A stretch of 53,691 nt of DNA from Streptomyces carpinensis (lineage in GTDB: Bacteria > Actinomycetota > Actinomycetes > Streptomycetales > Streptomycetaceae). The notes below the pieces were generated by a model that worked only from the letters and a program-made list of their open reading frames with translations, ran no database searches and had not been told where the DNA came from. The DNA is taken from NCBI RefSeq assembly GCF_002154505.1, contig NZ_MUBM01000022.1:1-53691 (forward strand), in the 5' to 3' direction. A program made the position numbers and the translations under genes. This document shows, piece by piece, positions 16,031-24,973 of the stretch; positions within the stretch are counted from its first letter, which is position 1, and each line of letters begins with the position of its first letter.

Positions 16031-17656
16031 TCAGGCCTTGACCGACTGGTTGGCCAGGAAGGAGCGGTAGCCGTCCGCCTCAGCTGCACGGCAGAACTGC
16101 TGATACACCTGTCCGCCGCCCATGTAGACCTGGAACTCCTCCGGCTTGCCGGGCAGGTTGTCACCCAGGAACCACGCCTTGGCCTTCTTGCCCTCGGAGT
16201 ACATGACGGTGGCCTTGCCGGCCCGCTCGGTCTCCTCCATCCACCAGGCCTCCGACTCGGGGGTGGCCTCGAGGAACGGAACGTCGTTCTCACGCGCCCA
16301 CGCGATGGCCCTCTGGAGCCACTGGGCGCCGAGCTGGATCGGGACCGGCAGGTTCGAGTACGGCGTCTGCGGGCCGAGGGACATGAAGAAGTTCGGGAAT
16401 CCGTTGGCGTTGATGCCGAGGTTCGACTTCAGGCCGTCGGCGAGCCACTTCTCGCGCAGCGTGCGGCCACCGCGACCCACGATGTCGATGTTGGTCAGGG
16501 TCCCGGTCATGGCGTCGAAGCCAGTGGCGAAAATCAGCACGTCGAGCTCGTACTCGGTGTCGCCGACCACCACGCCGCGCTCGGAGATCCGGCTGATCGG
16601 CTGCGAGGCGACGTCGATGAGGTGCACGTTCGGCTTGTTGAACGCCGCGTAGTAGTTATGGCCGGTCGGGACGCGCTTGCCGTTGAACGAGTAGGTGGTC
16701 GGCGAGAGAAGGTCGGCGACGGCCTGGTCCTCGACGATCTCGTGGATCTTCTTGCGGATGAACTCCGAGGCGAGCTCGCTGGCCTCATGGCTGGTGGCCA
16801 GATCGGTGAAACACTCGTTGGCGAAGTGGAATCCGCCCTCGTTCCACTTGCTCTCGAAGATCCGGTCGCGCTCCTCTGCGGAAACCTCGAGGGCGCTGTG
16901 CTCGGCCGGCTCCATCGCGACGCCGAAGGGGTGGTTCGCCGCCTTCTCGTAGATCTCGTCGTAGTGGTCACGCAGGTAGGCCATCTCCTCCTCGGTCACC
17001 GGGTCGTTCGTGGTCTCGACGATGAAGTTCGGCGTGCGCTGGAAGACGTAGAAGTCGCCGGCGGCCTTGGCGATCTCAGGGACCATCTGGATGCCGGAGG
17101 CACCCAGCCCGATGAGGCCCACACGCTTGCCGGTCAGGTCTGCGCCGCCGCGGGGCCACATCGAGGAGTGGTACTTCTCGCCCTGGAACGTGTCGATGCC
17201 GTCGATGGCAGGGAAGATCGCCTGCGAGAGGACGCCCATGCCGGAGACGAGGTAGGTCGTGGTCAGGGTGCTGCCGTCGCCGAGGTGGACGGTCCACGTG
17301 TTCGCATCCTCGTCGTAGACGGCCTTGTCCACGCGGGTGGACAGGCGGATGTCCTTGCGCAGGTCGAGCCGGTCGGCGACGAAGTTGAGGTACTTCAGGA
17401 CCTCCGCGCCGGCCGGGTACCGCTCGGTCCAGGTCCACTCGTCGCGGACCTCCTTGGAGAAGGAGAAGGAGTAGTAGCTGTACTCGCTGTCGGTGCGGAC
17501 GCCGGGGTAGCGGTTGACCCACCAGGTGCCGCCGACGCCGTCCTCGCCGTCGACCACGAGGGTCGACAGACCGATCTCGCGCAGGTGGTGGAGCATCGCC
17601 AGGCCGGAGAAGCCGGCGCCGATGACGATGGCGTCGTAGTCACGCTTGCTGGTCAT
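16031..17656 (-). CDS. Baeyer-Villiger monooxygenase (cyclohexanone monooxygenase-like)
   Basis: This 541-residue flavoprotein starts at ATG 17656 with GAAAGGA about 11 bases upstream. FAD motif GAGFSG is at 13-18, VGGTWWVNRYPG follows, the BVMO fingerprint F-x-G-x-x-x-H-x-x-x-W is FQGEKYHSSMW at 157-167, and the NADPH motif GLGASG is at 183-188. LIFATGFDAMTG and the overall length match the cyclohexanone/cyclopentanone monooxygenase clade. These enzymes use NADPH and O2 to insert oxygen next to a ketone, giving a lactone or ester. Together with the adjacent esterase and SDRs this makes an alicyclic ketone a reasonable substrate; a linear ketone is the main alternative. Confidence 0.9.
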   Translation of the reverse strand: MTSKRDYDAIVIGAGFSGLAMLHHLREIGLSTLVVDGEDGVGGTWWVNRYPGVRTDSEYSYYSFSFSKEVRDEWTWTERYPAGAEVLKYLNFVADRLDLRKDIRLSTRVDKAVYDEDANTWTVHLGDGSTLTTTYLVSGMGVLSQAIFPAIDGIDTFQGEKYHSSMWPRGGADLTGKRVGLIGLGASGIQMVPEIAKAAGDFYVFQRTPNFIVETTNDPVTEEEMAYLRDHYDEIYEKAANHPFGVAMEPAEHSALEVSAEERDRIFESKWNEGGFHFANECFTDLATSHEASELASEFIRKKIHEIVEDQAVADLLSPTTYSFNGKRVPTGHNYYAAFNKPNVHLIDVASQPISRISERGVVVGDTEYELDVLIFATGFDAMTGTLTNIDIVGRGGRTLREKWLADGLKSNLGINANGFPNFFMSLGPQTPYSNLPVPIQLGAQWLQRAIAWARENDVPFLEATPESEAWWMEETERAGKATVMYSEGKKAKAWFLGDNLPGKPEEFQVYMGGGQVYQQFCRAAEADGYRSFLANQSVKA

Positions 17657-17774
17657 GTAAGTGTGGGTCCTTTCACCGAGTGATGACAGGTGGGCACTCA
17701 AGGTGGGAGCGCGCGGTAGGAAAGGTGGATGAGACGCGGTCAGCGGTCTGGCCAGGGCGCCGGTGGGAGGCTGG

Positions 17775-18674
17775 TCAGGACCGGTACCAGGCGGCCATGG
17801 AAGCGATCTCCTCGTCGGCGCGCGCGAGGCGTCCGGCCTGGAACGGGAAGACGTGCTGCATGCCCTTGCCGATGGAGAACGTCACGTCGACGCCGGCGTT
17901 CTCGGCCAGGGCGACCAGGCGCTCGGAGTCCTCGAAGAGGGATTCGGTGTCGGCTGCGCAGACGTAGAGCCGCGGGAAGCCCTCATAGGTGGCGTAGAGC
18001 GGGTTGACGTACGGGTCCGTCGGGTCCGCGCCCCCGGAGAGGTAGCGGCCGATGTTCCCGGCGAGGCCTTCGCGAGTGATCAGGAAGTCGGTGTCGTTGT
18101 TGGTCTCGATCGTGGCACCGCTGTTCTCCATGTTCAGCCACGGCGACATCGTCAGGACACGTCCGGGCAGCGGGCGGCCGTCGCGGCGCAGCGTGAGCGT
18201 CATCGCTACCGCGAGGTTTCCACCGGCGCTGTCGCCGACGAAGCACACGTCGTCGGCCTTGATGCCCTTGTCCAGGAGGGCCTGGTAGACGGCGAGGCCG
18301 TCTTCGATCTGCGCCGGGAACGGGAACTCCGGTGCGAGCCGGAAGTCGAGAACAAATGCATGGGTGCCGCAGGCCTTGGTCAGGTGCCCGGCGAGCTTGC
18401 GGTGGCTGGCGGAGGAGCCGAGCGCGAACCCTCCGCCGTGCATGACCACCATCACCTGAGAGGGATCCGCGTCGAGGGGGGTCACGAGGATGCCCGGCAC
18501 GCCACCGATGGTGGTCGTGGCGTAGGTGACCCCTTCGGGCTCAGCGGTCGCGCGCTGCCAGTCCTCGAAGACCCAGCGCATCAGCTGGAGCGACATCTGC
18601 GGGTTGGCCTCGAACTCCACGCTCCACTCGGCGTAGATCTCCCCAAGCGGGTCTGAAGGACGGGGATGGGGCAT
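17775..18674 (-). CDS. alpha/beta-hydrolase esterase (HSL family), probable lactone/ester hydrolase
   Basis: This 299-residue enzyme has the HSL-family oxyanion box HGGG (79-82), the nucleophile elbow GDSAGG with Ser149, an acidic residue after YVCAADTESLFED, and His in KGMQHVFPF. No signal peptide is present, so it is cytoplasmic. It is the first gene of the minus-strand operon; the monooxygenase starts 118 bp further on. Its natural job here is probably to hydrolyse the ester or lactone formed by the monooxygenase (ChnC-like role; inference from context). Its promoter lies in the 354-bp divergent region shared with the transporter genes. Confidence 0.85.
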   Translation of the reverse strand: MPHPRPSDPLGEIYAEWSVEFEANPQMSLQLMRWVFEDWQRATAEPEGVTYATTTIGGVPGILVTPLDADPSQVMVVMHGGGFALGSSASHRKLAGHLTKACGTHAFVLDFRLAPEFPFPAQIEDGLAVYQALLDKGIKADDVCFVGDSAGGNLAVAMTLTLRRDGRPLPGRVLTMSPWLNMENSGATIETNNDTDFLITREGLAGNIGRYLSGGADPTDPYVNPLYATYEGFPRLYVCAADTESLFEDSERLVALAENAGVDVTFSIGKGMQHVFPFQAGRLARADEEIASMAAWYRS

Positions 18675-19028
18675 CGGTGCTCCTCAACGTCATGGTCGGC
18701 GGTACTGGCTGTTCCTCGGGCCGGCAGACGGCCGACCCGGCCAGTCGAGGATCTCCACGCCCAGGCGTCGAAGGTGAACGCTGTCACAAAATGAGGCACC
18801 GCCGTCTCACAGTGACTCGCGTCATACGGTCCTGCTCGCGACAGCCTTCTGCCGGGGCCCTCACCGAGCCCGTTTCCCTCACCCAGGCGTTCACGTCACT
18901 CCGATCACGCCGGCGATCCCGCCCTCGGAGTCGGACCAGGTACTGCGCTCTTCCGGCTCGGTGCTTGCGCACACCTGGTGCTCCCGGGCCGGCGAGGTCC
19001 TTCACAGCTCTCAACGAGGAGACACTCC
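18675..19028. promoter_or_regulatory. divergent promoter region between esterase and transporter operons
   Basis: This 354-bp region has no coding frame of merit and separates the minus-strand esterase/monooxygenase operon from the plus-strand ABC transporter operon. It contains short dyads such as TCACAGTGA near 18808-18816 within TGTCACAAAATG...TCTCACAGTGA, which could bind the AcoR-like regulator, but no long palindrome stands out. The site AGGAG before 19029 belongs to the binding-protein gene. Confidence 0.4.
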
Positions 19029-20195
19029 ATGCACATCAAGAAGCGGGCCGTCGCGGCGACTAGCGTCGCAGCTGCCATGGCCATGGCGCTCAGCGCCTGC
19101 GGGGGTCTGTCCACCAGCTCCACCGGCTCCGGTGGTTCCGGTGCCTCCGTCGGCTCCAGCGGCCCGTGGCCGACCGTGAAGGTGGGCGGTGTCGGAGTGC
19201 AGGCCGACATCCCGGACATCAGCAAGTTCTGCGGCACCAAGCCGATCAAGGTCGGCTACGCCGACGGCAACAACAACAACACCTGGCGCAAGGCCACGAT
19301 CGCGCTCTTCAAGGCCCAGGCGGCCAAGTGCCCGAACATCACCCAGGTCGTGGTGACCGACGCCCAGAACAACACCCAGAAGGCGATCTCGGACATCAAC
19401 TCGATGGTCGCCCAGGGCGTCAAGGTGATCGTCACCTTCGGCGACGCCGGACAGGCCCTCCTGCCGACCATCCAGAAGGCGACCGCGGCCGGCGTGGCGG
19501 TCGTGCCGATCGTCTCGGGCGTCGGCGGTACACCGGGCAAGGACTACGTCGACTTCGTCTCCGAGAACGTCGAGACGTACGGCAAGAACCTCGCCGACTG
19601 GACCGTCAAGGCGATGCACGGCAAGGGCAACCTGGTCATGCTGGGCGGTGTCGCCGGCAGCGCCTACTCCCAGACCGTCTACAACGGCGTCAAGAAGGCG
19701 GTCGCGGAGCATCCCGGCGTCCACCTGCTCAACGCGGACGGGTATGTCGCCACCGACTGGGACGTCAGCAAGACGCAGCAGGTCGTGGCCGGTCTCATCA
19801 CGAAGTACGGCAAGATCGACGGCATCGTCTCCGACTTCGGCGGCGGTTCGGTCGGAGGTATCCGGGCGTTCATCGCCGCGAACAAGCCCCTGCCGGTCTG
19901 GTCGGCCAATGACTCCAACGAGTTCGCCTCGCTCTGGTACCAGTACCACAAGCGGTACCCGAGCTATCAGATCGCGACGGAGTCGTCCCGCAACTGGGTC
20001 GTCGAGGCTGCTTTGAACAAGGGTCTCGCGGCCTACAACGGCATCACCGACACCGAGCCCTCGACGTACAACCTGGAGATCATCGAGGACTCGACCAACC
20101 CGAAGATGATGCCGAAGTACGACAAGTCGCTGCCGGCTGACGCGATTCTCTCTTCCGGCCTGACCACCGAGCAGATCAAGGCTCTCTACAAGTAG
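19029..20195 (+). CDS. ABC transporter substrate-binding lipoprotein (ribose/RbsB type)
   Basis: This 388-residue protein starts at ATG 19029 with an AGGAG site about 10 bases upstream. A lipoprotein signal precedes the lipobox ALSAC (Cys ~24), followed by a Ser/Gly linker. The mature part is a type 1 periplasmic-binding fold: KVGYADGNNNNTWRKATIAL, VVTDAQNNTQKAISDINSMV, VPIVSGVGGTPGKDYVDFVS and VWSANDSNEFASLWYQY. It captures the solute outside the membrane for the fused ATPase-permease at 21209 and the permease at 23803. The SDR gene is inserted between the binding protein and the ATPase. The ligand is not predictable; context suggests a cyclic alcohol or ketone rather than a sugar. Confidence 0.87.
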   Translation: MHIKKRAVAATSVAAAMAMALSACGGLSTSSTGSGGSGASVGSSGPWPTVKVGGVGVQADIPDISKFCGTKPIKVGYADGNNNNTWRKATIALFKAQAAKCPNITQVVVTDAQNNTQKAISDINSMVAQGVKVIVTFGDAGQALLPTIQKATAAGVAVVPIVSGVGGTPGKDYVDFVSENVETYGKNLADWTVKAMHGKGNLVMLGGVAGSAYSQTVYNGVKKAVAEHPGVHLLNADGYVATDWDVSKTQQVVAGLITKYGKIDGIVSDFGGGSVGGIRAFIAANKPLPVWSANDSNEFASLWYQYHKRYPSYQIATESSRNWVVEAALNKGLAAYNGITDTEPSTYNLEIIEDSTNPKMMPKYDKSLPADAILSSGLTTEQIKALYK

Positions 20196-20410
20196 GCCCT
20201 GCAGCGGTCCGGTCGGCTTCGATGCCATCTCGGCCAGGCCATCGCCCCTTTCACAAACAGAACCGTCCGCAGCTCCGGCCATTCCCGGCAGTTGCCCGGG
20301 CCTCCATGGGTTTCTTCAAGGCCCGGGCGGCTGACCTCGTCGCTTTTCCAGACGGTTTTCCCTCCGAATCCCGAACTACGCAGCCACCTGCGGATATCCG
20401 AGGAGCACTC

Positions 20411-21133
20411 ATGAACCGACTCGACGGTAAGGTCGGCATCGTCACCGGCGCTTCGCGCGGCATCGGCCACGCGATCGTCGACGCCATGGCGGCTGAGGGC
20501 GCGGCCGTCGTCGCGACCAGCCGCGCTGCCGCCGACGACTCGTTCGGCGCCGGCGTCACGTACGCGTCCCTCGACGTGGCCAGCGAAGCCGACTGGCAGC
20601 GTGTGATCGCCGAGGTCATCGAACACCACGGGCGCCTGGACTTCCTCGTGAACAACGCCGGCATCATCGCCTATGAAACCGTCCACGAACTCACCAGTGA
20701 GGAGTGGAACCGGGTCGTCGCGGTCAACCAGACCGGCACCTGGCTCGGGATGCGCGAGGTGATCCCGCAGATGATCACCCAGGGCGGCGGCAGCATCATC
20801 AACGTCTCCTCGATCTGGGGCAGCGCCGCTGTCGCCGGTGCGCACGCCTACCACGCGACCAAGGGCGCGGTGCGCAACATGTCGAAGAGCGCCGCCGTCA
20901 GCTACGCCAAGGAACGCGTCCGCGTGAACTCGGTTCATCCCGGTTTCATATGGACCCCCCTGACCGAGGCTCAGGCCCCGGAGGTGAACGAGTACGTCAT
21001 CTCCCAGACCCCGATGGGACGCGCCGGACGACCCGAGGAGATCGCCGCCGGAGTCGTCTTCCTCGCCTCCGACGAGGCCAGCTTCGTGACCGGTTCCGAG
21101 CTCGTCATCGACGGCGGCTACCTCGCCCAGTAA
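20411..21133 (+). CDS. short-chain dehydrogenase/reductase inside the transporter operon
   Basis: This 240-residue classical SDR starts at ATG 20411, with GAGGAG 6 bases upstream. Motifs are TGASRGIG (~12-19), NNAG (~80-83), catalytic Ser in NVSSIWG and YHATK with Tyr and Lys, and the C-terminal TGSELVIDGGY. It sits 215 bp after the binding protein and 75 bp before the ABC ATPase, so import and first oxidation of the substrate may be co-expressed (inference). It is clearly a paralogue of the 15234 SDR but differs in cofactor strand and length, so the two may act on different stereoisomers or successive alcohols. Confidence 0.88.
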   Translation: MNRLDGKVGIVTGASRGIGHAIVDAMAAEGAAVVATSRAAADDSFGAGVTYASLDVASEADWQRVIAEVIEHHGRLDFLVNNAGIIAYETVHELTSEEWNRVVAVNQTGTWLGMREVIPQMITQGGGSIINVSSIWGSAAVAGAHAYHATKGAVRNMSKSAAVSYAKERVRVNSVHPGFIWTPLTEAQAPEVNEYVISQTPMGRAGRPEEIAAGVVFLASDEASFVTGSELVIDGGYLAQ

Positions 21134-21208
21134 GGGGCCCGTCAACGGGCCGAGGCGCCGGCCCGGCCACTCAGGTCCGCGCCCCTCAACATATTCCAGG
21201 AGTCCGAC

Positions 21209-23806
21209 GTGACCAACTTCGGCAGCAACGGACCTGAGACTCAGGTCCGGCCACCGCAGCAGGGTGCGAGCCCCGACCTCACCCAGTCCAACCACGCAGC
21301 AAGTCAGACAGCGAGCCAGGCGGCCGGTCATGTCGCATCGGTGCTCTCCATGCAGGGCATCGGGAAGTCCTTCCCGGGCGTGCGCGCGCTGGACGAGGTG
21401 AGCTTCGATGTCCGCCCGGGCGAAGTCCACGCCCTGGTAGGCGAGAACGGCGCCGGCAAGTCCACCCTGATGGCCGTGGCGTCGGGCGCATTGGCGGCGG
21501 ACGACGGCACCGTCCTCATCGGCGGCGTCCATCTCACGCATGCGCAACCCGAGCAGGCTCGCAGCCTCGGCCTCGGTATCGTGCGACAGCATCCGGCGCT
21601 TCTTCCGGACCTGACGGTGGCGGAGAACATGGCGCTCGGGGTCGGGTACAAGCGCGTCGGCGGACTTCGCCGTGCGGTCGCCTGGGCCCGCGAGACCCTC
21701 GCGCCGTGGGAGATGAAGATCGACCCGCGCGCCCGCGTCGCCGACCTGTCGATGGAGAAGCGGTTCATCATCGAGATCGCCAAGGCGCTCGCGCTGAACC
21801 CGAAGGTTCTGATCCTCGACGAGCCCACAGAGCATCTCAACGCCGAAGAAGTACAGCGTCTGTTCACGAAGGTCCGCGAGACCGTCGCAACCGGCGCTGG
21901 GGTCGTCTACATCTCCCACCGCATCCCGGAAGTCAAGCAGATCGCCGACCGGATCACCGTCCTTCGCGACGGCCAGACCCGCGGAACCTTCGACGCCTCG
22001 GCTGTCACCGAGGAGCAGATCGTCGAGCGCGTTGTGGGCCGCAAACTCGAGACGGTCTTCCCCGCCAAGGAACCCGTACCCGCGGACGCGGCCGAGCGAC
22101 TCGTCGTGACCGGGCTGTCCGGTCACGGCTTCGACGACATCTCCCTGACCGTCCGCTCCGGCGAGATCGTCGGCCTGGCCGGGGTCCAGGGCAATGGCCA
22201 GGCCGAGCTCGTCCGTGCCCTGGCCGGCCTGGTCTCGACGTCGGGCGAGATCGTCGTCGACGGACAGCGGGTCCGCGGCTCAAACGCGGCGGCCGCGAAC
22301 GCCGGTGTCGTCTACGTGCCGGCCGACCGGCACGGCGAAGGTGTGTTCCTGCCCCTCGGCGTGAGCGAGAACATCGTCGCGCGCACCCTGCACAAGGTCT
22401 CCCGCCTCGGCCTGGTCAGCGACGCGCTGACACAGTCCACCTCGAAGGACCAGATCCGCAGCCTCGCGATCAAGACCCCGACCCCCGATACGCCGATCAG
22501 CTCGCTGTCGGGAGGCAACCAGCAGAAGGCCGTCATGGCCCGCACGCTGCTGGCGGCACCGAAGGTCCTCGTGGTGGAGGAGCCCACCCAGGGCGTCGAC
22601 GCCGGCGCGCGCGTCGACCTGTACCAGATCCTGCGTACCGCGGCCGATGACGGTGCCGCCGTCATCGTGCTCTCCTCCGACAACGTCGAGCTGGAGGGCC
22701 TGTGCCACCGCGTGCTGATCATGTCGCGCGGAAGCGTCGTCGAGGAGCTCGCCGACGAGGAGATCACCGAAGCGGCCATCACTCACGCCGCACTGACCTC
22801 GACGAGCGTGCGCGGCCACGAGAAGACCCGACCGGCAAAGCGTCGCCGACTGCGGGCCTGGCTCGCCGGCGACCAGGCCCCTGCGGCAGTGATCGCCATG
22901 ATCGTGGTGCTCCTCGGTGTCGGGACCGGGCTGCACAACGGCGACTACTTCGGCCAGCTCAACCTCAACAACCTCCTGCTCATGCTCGCGCCCCTGCTAC
23001 TGGTCGGCGCAGCGCAGCAGGTCGTCGTCATGGGAGCCGGGTTCGACCTGTCGGTCGGCCCCCTCATGGGCTTCCTGGTCGTGATCGCGTCGTACTGGAT
23101 CGTGGACGGCGGAAACCTGGTCCTCGGCCTAATCCTCATGGCCTTCGGCGCGCTCGCGGTAGGCGTGATCAACGGCGTCATGGTGACCTGGTTCCGCATC
23201 AACCCGGTCGTCGCGACCCTCGCGGTCTACATGGCCCTCCAGGGCATCTACCTGTCCCTGCGGGACACGCCGGGCGGCACGATCTTCCCGTCGGTGGCAG
23301 CCGACATCCAGGCCCACTTCGGTGCGGTTCCGCTGGTGACCGTCATCGCGGTGCTCCTCGTTGTGCTCCTTGAGCTGGCACTGCGTCGCACCCGGTGGGG
23401 CGTCGAGCTTCGGGCTCTGGGGTCCGAGCCGGACGCAGCGGAGCGTCTCGGGGTGAAGATCCGACTGATCCAGTTCACCTCGTACGTGATCTGCTCGGCT
23501 CTGGTCCTGCCCGCCGGCATCATCCTGATGGCCCAGATCGGTATCGGTGACGGGCGTCCCGGTCTCGCGTACACACTCAACTCGGTGACGGTGGTCGTGC
23601 TTGCCGGAGCGAGCATCTTCGGTGGCCGCGGTTCGTTCATCGGGATCATCGCCGCCGCTGTCCTCACTCAGCAGCTGGTCAATGTCTCCCCGTTCCTCGA
23701 CCTTTCCCCTGCCTGGGGCTACTGGCTCCCGGGCCTCATCACGATCGGCGCCGCCGTGCTGTACGCGCAGCTGCGCCGTACTCGCCGGACGGGAGCACAC
23801 GCATGA
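21209..23806 (+). CDS. fused ABC transporter: tandem sugar-type ATPase plus permease
   Basis: This 865-residue fusion starts at GTG 21209. Residues ~45-270 are the first ATPase domain with Walker A GENGAGKS, signature-like LSMEKRFIIEIAKAL and Walker B VLILDEPTEHL. Residues ~290-530 are the second, with the degenerate P-loop GVQGNGQ usual in RbsA-type proteins and signature LSGGNQQK. A short basic linker (KTRPAKRRRLRAW) leads to a BPD_transp_2 permease of about ten membrane segments (~555-860; VVVMGAGFDLSVG is the family loop). Normally RbsA and RbsC are separate; here they are one chain without frame change. It works with the lipoprotein at 19029 and the second permease, whose ATG overlaps its stop. 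Confidence 0.9.
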   Translation: MTNFGSNGPETQVRPPQQGASPDLTQSNHAASQTASQAAGHVASVLSMQGIGKSFPGVRALDEVSFDVRPGEVHALVGENGAGKSTLMAVASGALAADDGTVLIGGVHLTHAQPEQARSLGLGIVRQHPALLPDLTVAENMALGVGYKRVGGLRRAVAWARETLAPWEMKIDPRARVADLSMEKRFIIEIAKALALNPKVLILDEPTEHLNAEEVQRLFTKVRETVATGAGVVYISHRIPEVKQIADRITVLRDGQTRGTFDASAVTEEQIVERVVGRKLETVFPAKEPVPADAAERLVVTGLSGHGFDDISLTVRSGEIVGLAGVQGNGQAELVRALAGLVSTSGEIVVDGQRVRGSNAAAANAGVVYVPADRHGEGVFLPLGVSENIVARTLHKVSRLGLVSDALTQSTSKDQIRSLAIKTPTPDTPISSLSGGNQQKAVMARTLLAAPKVLVVEEPTQGVDAGARVDLYQILRTAADDGAAVIVLSSDNVELEGLCHRVLIMSRGSVVEELADEEITEAAITHAALTSTSVRGHEKTRPAKRRRLRAWLAGDQAPAAVIAMIVVLLGVGTGLHNGDYFGQLNLNNLLLMLAPLLLVGAAQQVVVMGAGFDLSVGPLMGFLVVIASYWIVDGGNLVLGLILMAFGALAVGVINGVMVTWFRINPVVATLAVYMALQGIYLSLRDTPGGTIFPSVAADIQAHFGAVPLVTVIAVLLVVLLELALRRTRWGVELRALGSEPDAAERLGVKIRLIQFTSYVICSALVLPAGIILMAQIGIGDGRPGLAYTLNSVTVVVLAGASIFGGRGSFIGIIAAAVLTQQLVNVSPFLDLSPAWGYWLPGLITIGAAVLYAQLRRTRRTGAHA

Positions 23807-24864
23807 CCACCCGACCCACCAACGCCTCCCGCCGCAACCCGAGTCATGAGGGGAACGTCATAGACACCCTCGACGCGGGCGCCACCTGGCGCCGTCTCCT
23901 GTCGGGCAGCTGGGTGGGGATCGTGATCGCCACGATCATCCTGTTCGCCCTCAGCCCCGCCATCGCCCAAGGCAGCCTGGGTTCAGCCCCGCTGCTGAGC
24001 ATGCTGCCCTTCGCCGCCGTGCTCGCCATGGCGGCCGCCGGGCAGACTCTTGTCGTGCAGCAACGCGGCCTCGACCTGTCGGTGCCGGGCATGATCGCGC
24101 TCGCCGCGGCCCTGTGCACCTGCATGGTCCAGTCCCACGGCTGGCCGGCGTGGCTCGCCGTCACCGTCGCCGTGGTCGCCCCCGCTCTCGTCGGCCTGGT
24201 CAATGGAGTCCTGGTCGCAGTCGCCCGTGTCATGCCGCTGGTCGTGACGCTCGGCATGAACGCCGTCCTGCTGGGCACCGTCCTGGCGATCTCCGGCGGT
24301 TCGCCGGCCACAGCGCCAGGCGGCCTGAGCCGGTTCTCCGTCGACCGGACCCTCGGCATCCCGAACACGTTCATCATCGCGGTCGTCATGCTCGCCGTGG
24401 GCGGCATCATCGCCAAGCGCTCGGCGGTCGGGCGCCGATTGACCTACATCGGTGTCAGCGTTCCCACCGCCTCAGCTCTGGGCATCCGAGTGACCCTCTA
24501 CCAGATCGTCGCCTACGGGTTCGCGGGCCTCGCCTACGGCGCCGCCGGAGTTCTCCTGGCCGGCTACACCCGCACTCCCGGGCTCTTCATCGGGGACAGC
24601 TACGTCCTTCCGACCGTCGCGGCCGTAGTGCTGGGCGGCACCGCGATGACCGGCGGTCTCGCGAGCATCGTGGCCAGCGGCGTCGGGGCGCTGTTCCTCA
24701 CGCAGCTCGGACAGCTGCTTCGCTCTCTGGGCTGGAACGACGCCCAGCAGCTCATCGCCCAGGCAGCAGTCCTAGCCGCGGTGGTCCTGCTGCGCCAGGC
24801 CGCCCCCGCTCTTCGCGGGCTGGCACAGCGTCGACGCCAACGGGCATTGCCTACGGCCGGCTGA
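23803..24864 (+). CDS. ABC transporter permease (ribose type)
   Basis: This 353-residue permease starts at ATG 23803, overlapping the stop of the fusion gene (ATGA). It is a single BPD_transp_2 domain with about nine to ten membrane segments: GIVIATIILFALSPAIA, MLPFAAVLAMAAAGQTLVV, the conserved loop QQRGLDLSVPGMIA, and TVAAVVLGGTAMTGG near the end. It would form a heterodimeric pore with the permease half of the 865-residue fusion. The operon ends here, followed by a very strong hairpin. Confidence 0.9.
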   Translation: MTTRPTNASRRNPSHEGNVIDTLDAGATWRRLLSGSWVGIVIATIILFALSPAIAQGSLGSAPLLSMLPFAAVLAMAAAGQTLVVQQRGLDLSVPGMIALAAALCTCMVQSHGWPAWLAVTVAVVAPALVGLVNGVLVAVARVMPLVVTLGMNAVLLGTVLAISGGSPATAPGGLSRFSVDRTLGIPNTFIIAVVMLAVGGIIAKRSAVGRRLTYIGVSVPTASALGIRVTLYQIVAYGFAGLAYGAAGVLLAGYTRTPGLFIGDSYVLPTVAAVVLGGTAMTGGLASIVASGVGALFLTQLGQLLRSLGWNDAQQLIAQAAVLAAVVLLRQAAPALRGLAQRRRQRALPTAG

Positions 24865-24870
24865 CGACCG

Positions 24871-24936
24871 AGCCACCGGTATGCACAGCGCGGTCCGGAA
24901 CCAAGTTCCCGGACCGCGCTGTGCATACCGGTGGCT
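24871..24936. terminator. 28-bp perfect hairpin, bidirectional terminator
   Basis: Bases 24871-24898 and 24909-24936 are perfect inverse complements over 28 bp with a 10-base loop. The hairpin lies 6 bases after the stop of the permease gene and 38 bases before the end of the convergent regulator gene, so it can terminate both transcripts. Such long GC-rich stems without a U-tract are usual in Streptomyces. Confidence 0.85.
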
Positions 24937-24973
24937 GCGAGGGGCTGCGCGGTGGCCGCGTCGAAGTCGTCCG

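Noticed and set aside
20186..22126. Long minus-strand frame opposite the SDR and ABC ATPase genes
   Set aside because: GC-rich third positions keep the opposite strand open; the plus strand carries clear SDR and Walker motifs.
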